From contig JAUDYN010000006.1 of assembly GCA_030407005.1 (NCBI GenBank), positions 62,001 through 126,000 of the forward strand: a DNA stretch of 64,000 nt. The letters are read 5' to 3'. This DNA is from Desarmillaria ectypa. Its lineage: Eukaryota > Basidiomycota > Agaricomycetes > Agaricales > Physalacriaceae. Below, one piece after another: positions 58,362 through 64,000 of this stretch (position 1 is the stretch's first letter; every line of letters begins with the position of its first letter). The notes beneath the pieces are model-generated. The model searched no databases. It saw only the letters and a list, made by a program, of their open reading frames with translations, and was not told the DNA's origin. The translations under genes were made by a program, and so were the position numbers.

Positions 58362-59451
58362 TCATCCAGTGGAAGAGCTACCGTAAATACGCTGTACAAA
58401 CCGGAGAATCATCGGATTCATGATCACTGGTAACTCGTAGAAAGGTGAATGGCCTGCTCCAGGAAGCCGCCGATAGTCCAAATTGTCCCCAAAGTTCTGC
58501 TTCATAATCTCTTCGTGCTTCTCTACTTCCATCATAGTATCTTCTGTAGCCTGAATACAGAGTATCGGCAGCTTCTTCGATATCCGTAGCAAAGCCGTCT
58601 CATCTTGCGTCCGCAAAAGGGAAAATGTCCGAGCAGCAATGTTCTTCGTTCGATTCAATCAGCCCGAAGATCGGATCCATGATGTAATACCAAAAACTGA
58701 CCATATTCATTGCATTGCTCATCCATGCGCACCGATCCTCAAAAGCCACCCTTCCTAAATTGTCTGGAGCAACAAATGCACTGACAAAATCTTTCAGCGC
58801 ATTTTGGAAATCGATAGTATGTGGAGAGGACAGTGAAGGAAGGATGGCCATGGTGAACGGTTTGAGTATTTTCGGTAACATGGAGCGCCAGGGGACCGCG
58901 TTGATCATGATATGACCAGCGACAGGGAGCGGGGATGTGCCGAAGCGAGACAAGACGTCGGGTACGATAAGTCCGCCAAGGGACCTTATGATCGAATGTT
59001 TATAATCGAAGATCATATAGACGGAATAAGGTACGCACCAGCTCACGACAATCGGTTCAGTGACATTGAAAGCGGAGCATACGGCGTGAAAATCTTCCGC
59101 ATGTCTTGCGGAAATGTAGGACTCCTCTGATTCTGGCTGATCACTACGACCGTGCCCACGGGTCTGGTGGAAAGAGGGAAGCACTTTAACGAGGAGCAAT
59201 TCATGAAGTATTATTGTCCCCCTAACCTCATACTTTATCTAAAGCAATTATGAGCTTGAAGAAAATGGCTTCGACGCTGCGCCCACCATATACAAATTAT
59301 CCAGCAACTGCTTGTCGTTGAACTGCTTGACCCAGTTCAAGCTTGAGCAGAGCAAGCCATGAATGAAAATGACAGGCGGTTTCCCTGGAGTGCCTGCGGC
59401 ATCAGCCCAGATGCGAGTTCCATCTTGAGAGGTGATGTATTTGCCGGGCAT
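58362..59451 (-). CDS. Alpha/beta hydrolase (copy 5, intact, 5 exons)
   Basis: Model on the minus strand: exons 59287-59451, 59227-59238 (12 bp micro-exon, IKYE), 59039-59163, 58702-58984, 58362-58643; 288 residues. Exon sizes equal those of the copy at 10512 (165, 12, 125 bp) with small differences later. Motifs: IHGLLCSS (oxyanion loop), TRGHGRSDQPES, nucleophile elbow SWSLGG, FEDRCAWMSNAM, IQATED with the acid, and LPGAGHSPFYELP with the catalytic histidine. The C-terminus ends YGSSSTG-stop; the final Thr-Gly-stop lies in the terminal repeat of the foldback element, which therefore inserted at the very end of the gene and supplied a new stop. Substrate unknown; no signal peptide. Paired divergently with DUF6534 remains at 59.93 kb. 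Confidence 0.86.
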
Positions 59452-59929
59452 AACGTTATATACAAATTCAAGGAGAAAACTGGAGGCGAAGGTGAATGGG
59501 AAATGTCTGAACGTTTAAATAGTCTTGACTCATCCAGGTAGTTATACATATATCTCATTACTGCATTCTCAGCCTGGGTCGTGAGGAAGTGATATGAAAA
59601 AAGATCACTTCCCGTAAAACCCCATGTTTGTGTCGTCCACAAGTCGTCCATTGAGTCGAATTCTACTAGAAGAAATCAGTACGTTTAAGGCTATGATGAG
59701 GTCATTAGGACTTGCAGATTTGAATCACCACTCCGAGAAAGCAATGACAAATTTACTTGACATCCATTTGTTCATTTGGGTATAAAGCTTGCTTTACGGT
59801 GCAATTTTGGATTAAAAAACCTAAACGTAAAATTGACGAGCCGCGGACCTAAGCGGGACCTAAGCGGCCCGGCAGTTCGATCTCTCGTTCTTTTTCCAAT
59901 CTTTTCCCTTTTAACTTGCTTTTAACGGT
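59452..59929. promoter_or_regulatory. Divergent intergenic region of unit 2
   Basis: Alignable with the spacer of unit 1 (53256-53669) through the blocks named there. A short direct duplication cggacctaagcgggacctaagcgg occurs at 59843-59866. It must include the promoter of the intact hydrolase. Confidence 0.5.
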
Positions 59930-60290
59930 GCGAAATCTGCTGCTGCTGGGGCTTTCCCAGAACTTAGTAACGTCCAGCACGAAAATAATGTTCAACCGCA
60001 TGCATAGGAAGTGGCTAGTAGTTTCACTTATTGTCAAGCTCGTGGTTTCATGATTTCATCTGCCACTGTATGCGCAGCACGCCCTCATGGACTGGACTTC
60101 CTAAATCTCATTTGTAACGATGGATGGATCTAGGACTTTTTGGAGAACATCTTACTGCGATTTTCGGTCAATTTTCAATGCCGTGATTCGTGTACAGCCA
60201 TTGGTGTCCTATGAGCATCCGCGAGCCTTACATTCTAGAAAGACAAAGAACCCACGAGGTGCGGGCGGGTTTGTTTCAACAAGCATTAAT
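59930..60290 (+). pseudogene. DUF6534 remnant (unit 2)
   Basis: Nucleotide-level remains of the first exon and intron of the DUF6534 gene of unit 1. 59990-60060 (aatgttcaaccgcatgcata...tttcacttattgtcaagctcgtggtttca) aligns with 53678-53738 (gacgttcaaccgtaacaag...cttcttatcagcctggtggtttcg). Further on, ttcggtcaattttcaatg (60161-60178) aligns with ctcgatcaactttcaatg (53838-53855). No frame is preserved and everything downstream of the second exon is gone. Confidence 0.55.
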
Positions 60291-60399
60291 TTTTATTCAG
60301 CTAACCATAACCTCTCCTGATGGATCTTAGTACTGATCGGTATCCAAGGTGCAGAAAGAGCGCCTATAGGGTCACATTTAGTCCTCATTTCGAAGCGTT

Positions 60400-61260
60400 G
60401 GTATCTGCAGAGCCGGTGAACAAACTGGAGTGTCGTCGGGTTCACGACATTTGGGATCTCGTAAAAACTGGGTGAATGGCTTGCTCCTAAGGAATCAACC
60501 GGTACTAGTCCAATTGTCTCCAAAATGCTTCTCCACTATCAGTACCCCGTCTTCAGAATGTAAACCCCTCATCGCATCCTCTATATCGGCAACTCATTTG
60601 ATACGTGGTCCAAAGCCCGAAGCCACCCTATCCTGCCAATATACTAGCTTACGACATAGGTTTATGATCGATATAGTCGCATCCATGAGTCCATCATGGA
60701 CGTCCAAACTCCGGCTGATTGTGAGGGGACGAACAATGCAAGTCCTTTTATTTAGTATATGACCTGGATGCATCGACCCGGTTCTAATGTCTGCATTCTT
60801 GAGGGATGAACAAGACAGTTCAGTCAAAGCTTTTGAGCAAGATAGCGGTCCGATCCCGGTAAGACTAGATTTGAGATATTATATTTATCTTACAGGACTA
60901 TGGAAATTGACGATGTTTAAACCATCGTAGAGTTTCAAAGGGAACAGCTCGTGTATAGAAAAGCCATAAAGTTCCCGCTATACGAATGTGCATAGTAGAA
61001 AGCCATCCTCGTTCAGTCCCGTCGGTAGCGAGTATATCTTCTATAAAAATCTTTCTAGCATCGACCGAAGCCACGACAAGATCCTGAATATGAAACCATT
61101 AAGGAGCTTGATTTAAAAGGCTAACGTGAAGAGGAAAAATCTGACAAGGGGAAAATACGTATCAGCTTACTGTAATCGGTTTTGAGACTGAAAGTAGTGC
61201 ACCCGGCCTAAAATTCTTCTGCATGTCTTGTGGAAACGTAGTGGTACGTCACGGTCCTTT
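60400..61260 (-). pseudogene. Alpha/beta hydrolase relic (copy 6)
   Basis: The last exon survives as LGASHSPSFYEIPNVVNP with TLQFVHRL (60400-60490), next to the intact LPGAGHSPFYELP. Upstream, tctactcat- and acctgtgat-type fragments can be matched, and around 61170-61240 the minus strand reads tccacaagacatgcagaagaattt, matching tccgcaagacatgcggaagatttt of the RGHG/DFHAVC exon. Exon 4 including the nucleophile region is largely missing. It has no coding capacity. Confidence 0.7.
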
Positions 61261-61560
61261 GATTTAGGCCGTCTTGATGAGTTGAAGGTTCCAAACACTA
61301 TAATCTCGTCTCACATCATAATTTGTCCGAAAGATCCAACATTAAAAACATTGTCGGAGGAAGACCGCGCACGAGTTTACGTTTCACAGAAGAGCGTGAA
61401 TAAGCTGCTTTATTTGCGCTGCGATTATCGCCTTGAACTTAGAGGCGACTAATCAGCCGGCGTCGACACCACGACATCCACAGTTAACAGGATAAGCAGG
61501 GAACGGCTACACTTTTAATCGCCTCGACTCGTGTTCCAGATACGTCAATACCACCGCTTA
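61215..61560. repeat. Repeat shared with 57010-57357 (copy 2)
   Basis: Direct-orientation partner of 57010-57357. The homology begins inside the hydrolase relic and runs to about 61555 (cagatacgtcaat), where copy 1 is cut by the foldback element. This shows that copy 1 lost its continuation when the element arrived or by a nearby deletion. Confidence 0.7.
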
Positions 61561-61886
61561 TGTTCACCCTTGGACATGGTTGCCAGGGCCGTTGGAGAAG
61601 CAATAAGGGTGTTAAGATGATCCTCCCAAACTCGCAACTTGAGCGTTTTGACTCGACTTGAGTCATCTTCAAATCATCCCGAGCAGGCAGTAGAAAAGGT
61701 CATGGGTGAAAATAAGTTTACCAATACTTACAAACCAAGTCGAAGAGCAAACCCGCCATAGGCAAAAATAACCAAAGACGCCCTGGACATGGGTTTGCTG
61801 AGGAGAGCGAGAAAACGTAAAGCTGCTCAGGCTCGCCCTATACGATCTGATCTTCTGTTCGTTCCTTCTTTGTTTCTCTCACCACC
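61561..61886. other. Intergenic, nothing recognised
   Basis: 326 bp between the repeat and the DUF6534 gene of unit 3. A ttgagcgttttgactcgacttgagtcatc stretch (61640-61668) holds a small imperfect inverted repeat. Otherwise no feature. Confidence 0.35.
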
Positions 61887-62550
61887 ATGCCAGCTACCCG
61901 ACCTTGCCTGCTTTAAGTGGGGATATTCTGCTTGGAGACTCGCTTAACCTCCGATTACATCAGGCGATAGTAAACATTGAAGTGGCGTTCAGCCCCAACG
62001 AACAGGCGGCTCTCTTCTCATCGGTCTTGTGGTTTCGGCTATGCACGTCGTTCCTCTTTACACTTCCTGTGTTTACTTGTCGCCATATGTCCGACAGGAT
62101 GTATGGAACTACGAATGTGTAAGGTACGATTCAACGCAGTCATCACTCGAACTTTGTAGTGATCGTAAGTGGTTGACCTTAGTGTACGTATACTTTAAGC
62201 AGGATGGTGACAAACCCAAGGATCCGATTCTTATGCAGCGATTTGTGTGTTTGAACGTATATTTTAGCTTTTATCTATGCTAAACCAGCAGGCTATATTC
62301 CCATGGTTCGGTTTTATTGAATTACAAATGATCATGATCGCTGAGCGAAGTATTCAGGGTACTAGATACGTTGCATCAGACGTTTATTACTCAGTTAATA
62401 TATTTCCTTCTGGTACTAAGCTACGGGGACCCGTCGGTTCGCCTGCGATCAAGTTGGTGTGTCATTGTTCCATGTTTTCAAATAAAGACCGCGTATTAAA
62501 GCGGCTATTACAAGCACTAGACTACCTGGAACTGCGACTTTTACGATAAG
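61887..62550 (+). pseudogene. DUF6534-type membrane protein fragment (unit 3)
   Basis: The start reads MPATRP, then after a frameshift PALSGDILLGDSLN, the typical DUF6534 opening. TM1 text GGSLLIGLVVSAM follows in yet another frame (62007-62042), then a spliced exon MYGTTN and VYVYFKQDGDKPKDPI (62177-62232), which matches VYIFFKRDDDKPKDSK of unit 1. Beyond about 62290 only scattered similarity remains (CHCSMFSNKD region). It is truncated and frameshifted. Confidence 0.65.
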
Positions 62551-62821
62551 GCGTGATTTTTGAGCACTGGTTGAGGTCCACCGGGGCCGGTTCCTTTTCA
62601 GGACGGAAAAACGTATTCTGAAAATGTTGTGACGTTTCCATCCCTGCAAAAATAGGATACGGAAAACATATACTTCTATTTAGCGCTCCTTTCGAATACC
62701 AAAAACGGCTTATTGTCTGGGAGTGAAAACCAATTTAATTTGTTCTGACCGCAGGGGCCACAGTGAATTTCGTGTTTATCCAATGTGTTTGTGTGTTTGC
62801 TGCATTTGCGTTAAATATGTG
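62551..62821. other. No recognisable feature
   Basis: 271 bp between the DUF6534 fragment and the solo LTR. No gene or repeat recognised. Confidence 0.35.
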
Positions 62822-63020
62822 TGCTGGAATATTCAAGCATATTCTAGTGATCTGGCATGTCTCGGCACACTTAGTAAGGAAGGAATCCAGTAGAAAGTAC
62901 TAGATTAAGTAGAAACAGTATAAATACATGCACAGGCAGAGGAAACTCCTTGTGACTTTGTCTACCTAGTGACTAACAGCCTAACAGCTGGAGTTCAACT
63001 GCATTCAAATCACAATAACA
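62822..63020 (+). mobile_element. Solo LTR, family 2, copy B
   Basis: About 199 bp related to the LTR at 43503-43693: ggcatgtctcggca, agaaagtactagatt, tttgtctacct followed by gtgactaacagcctaacagctggagt, and a gcattcaaatcacaata ending. It begins TGCTGGAATATTC and ends CACAATAACA. ATGTG occurs at 62817-62821 and again at 63020-63024, giving a 4-5 bp target duplication whose exact register is ambiguous. No internal region of this family is attached. Confidence 0.7.
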
Positions 63021-63030
63021 TGTGCATGTG

Positions 63031-63861
63031 TGTTATCATGCATGCATCAGAATTCTTTTTTGATACATGTGCCCATGTGACAGGTGTGTTTTTTTGCTGT
63101 CTTATTTTCTGTGTATAACAAGGCTGATATTCTACTAGCATTAAAATTTGACTAGCAAGAATGATTGCAACCTGCAAATATTGAAAGGTTTGGGCCTGAT
63201 TTGATGAAGACAAATAGCAGAAATGGTTCTGAACAAGAGGAGAAGAAGAAAATGTGGACAAGAAAAGATCTGGCACTGTAATTAGGTCAGGAATGATACA
63301 TAGAAAATATAAGGTAACATCAGAGGCTGTAGAGGCCTTGATACATGATTATGGCAAGGAAAAACCCAGTGGGTGACTAACAAGATGCTTTTGAAAAAAG
63401 AGAACTTGAACTAGTGCTATTAAAATATATTTGTATATCATTGTCAGTATTATTACATGCTAAAGCTGTTAGGACCCAGTCCCCATGTCATCTTGGGATC
63501 AGATGCTTACTCATGGGCTGTCTCGCATTCAGACAATCACCCTTGGTAGGAGAGTGGTATAGATCTTCAGATGAGTGCAGGAATGGTATATGGATTAAGT
63601 TTAGTTGAAAGATAGAGAATCTATATGAAAACTACACTACTTATATACTGAAAACTGTGAACTAATAATAACATCATCCATGTGTATATTGTACATGAAA
63701 CACATGGAACTGTGTGTTCATAAGGCAACCATGGTCAGGTGGTTAGGAAATGGGATGACAGCATGAGTGAATCAATGGTACTATTGATGAACAAGTGATG
63801 TTGATGAGCAAATAGCAATTAGATGTTTGGATAAGATAAGGAAAATAGAAAAATTGTAACA
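63031..63861 (-). mobile_element. LTR of a retrotransposon on the minus strand (3' LTR)
   Basis: On the minus strand the sequence aacaagggggtaa (63862-63874), a polypurine-tract-like run, is followed directly by TGTTACAATTTTTC, the start of an LTR. The most likely LTR end is taacA at 63031 (plus-strand TGTTATCATG), because the termini TGTTA/TAACA are then inverted repeats. The LTR would be 831 bp, AT-rich and without coding sequence, as expected. The left boundary is an inference; the partner LTR and target duplication lie outside the window. Confidence 0.6.
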
Positions 63862-63893
63862 TTACCCCCTTGTTAAAGCAGTTGTCCCGACTG

Positions 63894-64000
63894 CTAAGGC
63901 TCTTTGGGGGTTTTGTTCTGTGATTCGGCTTGATTTACCCAGTACTGGTCAATCAAGGTCTTCCACTGTTCTTTATCCGGATTTATTACCCATTTCTTGA
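63894..64000 (-). CDS. C-terminal end of LTR-retrotransposon polyprotein (partial)
   Basis: The minus strand is open from the window edge to a TAG at 63894-63896. The 34 visible residues start KKWVINPDKEQWKT and end QNKTPKEP. They are followed within 35 bp by the polypurine-like tract and the LTR start, which is where the polyprotein of a Ty3/gypsy- or copia-type element ends. The text itself is too short to identify integrase or another domain, so the class is not assigned. Confidence 0.5.
   Translation of the reverse strand, partial: KKWVINPDKEQWKTLIDQYWVNQAESQNKTPKEP

Larger units (their letters stand above)
57365..58371. mobile_element. Nested inverted-repeat (foldback) element complex
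   Basis: Outer element: terminal inverted repeats cactggatgaaagacaa (57365-57381) and its complement (58355-58371), followed by long subterminal arms. 57632-57830 matches 58163-58354 in reverse complement (tattttgacctatgaata and tattcataggtgaaaata; gaatattttctg and cagaaaatattc). An inner element at 57388-57631 has its own ends (cagaggtcagtgcatttt and gaaaatgcaccagcctctg). It separates the left terminal repeat from its arm. A second inner hairpin is at 57831-57960. The DNA is AT-rich and has no transposase, so these are non-autonomous elements. The right terminal repeat overlaps the 3' end of the intact hydrolase. Confidence 0.75.

Noticed and set aside
1..64000. CRISPR arrays, bacterial operons or Shine-Dalgarno sites
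   Set aside because: The introns, LTRs and protein families are eukaryotic; no regularly spaced identical short repeats were seen.

Overview
The window reads as nuclear DNA of a mushroom-forming basidiomycete (Agaricomycetes). Wherever a gene can be rebuilt it is split by 43-66 bp GT-AG introns, and the families are ones expanded in that clade: F-box/LRR proteins, a Crinkler-kinase, DUF6699 and DUF6534 proteins, a DUF3602 protein and 7-TM membrane proteins. All gene models were spliced by eye; a model was trusted when every exon junction restored one conserved frame and the total coding length was divisible by three.

Layout. 0-14 kb: a dead alpha/beta hydrolase relic, an intact two-exon F-box gene (3.1-4.3 kb), an F-box/LRR fragment (7.1-7.7 kb), and an intact five-exon alpha/beta hydrolase (10.5-11.6 kb) sitting between two patches of decayed coding-like tandem repeat that share a near-identical 0.3 kb direct repeat. 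14.9-17.8 kb: a RING-like ORF and a four-exon Crinkler-N-terminus plus kinase-like gene. 19.63-25.88 kb and 40.12-46.39 kb form one collinear inverted duplication of about 6.2 kb. The left arm carries intact RNase H1, an intact alpha-oxoamine synthase (BioF-like) and a DUF6699 gene; the right arm carries broken copies of the first two but an open DUF6699, and has gained a solo LTR. Between the arms lie a 7-TM gene, a GNAT acetyltransferase, a third very decayed oxoamine synthase and a DUF3602 gene, with long stretches in which I recognise nothing.

46-64 kb: a hairpin MITE, an F-box pseudogene, an intact 12-exon MFS transporter, then a repeated divergent unit of alpha/beta hydrolase (minus) facing a DUF6534-type membrane protein (plus). 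At least three such units plus one extra hydrolase relic occupy 52-62.5 kb; only one hydrolase there (58.4-59.5 kb) is intact, and its last codons and stop lie in the terminal repeat of a nest of inverted-repeat elements. The right edge enters an LTR retrotransposon lying on the minus strand.

Overall this is a duplicating and decaying accessory region: about ten intact genes, at least a dozen pseudogenes or relics, three solo LTRs and several hairpin elements. The genes do not form one obvious pathway. The recurring themes are hydrolase/DUF6534 amplification and repeated copying of an oxoamine synthase.
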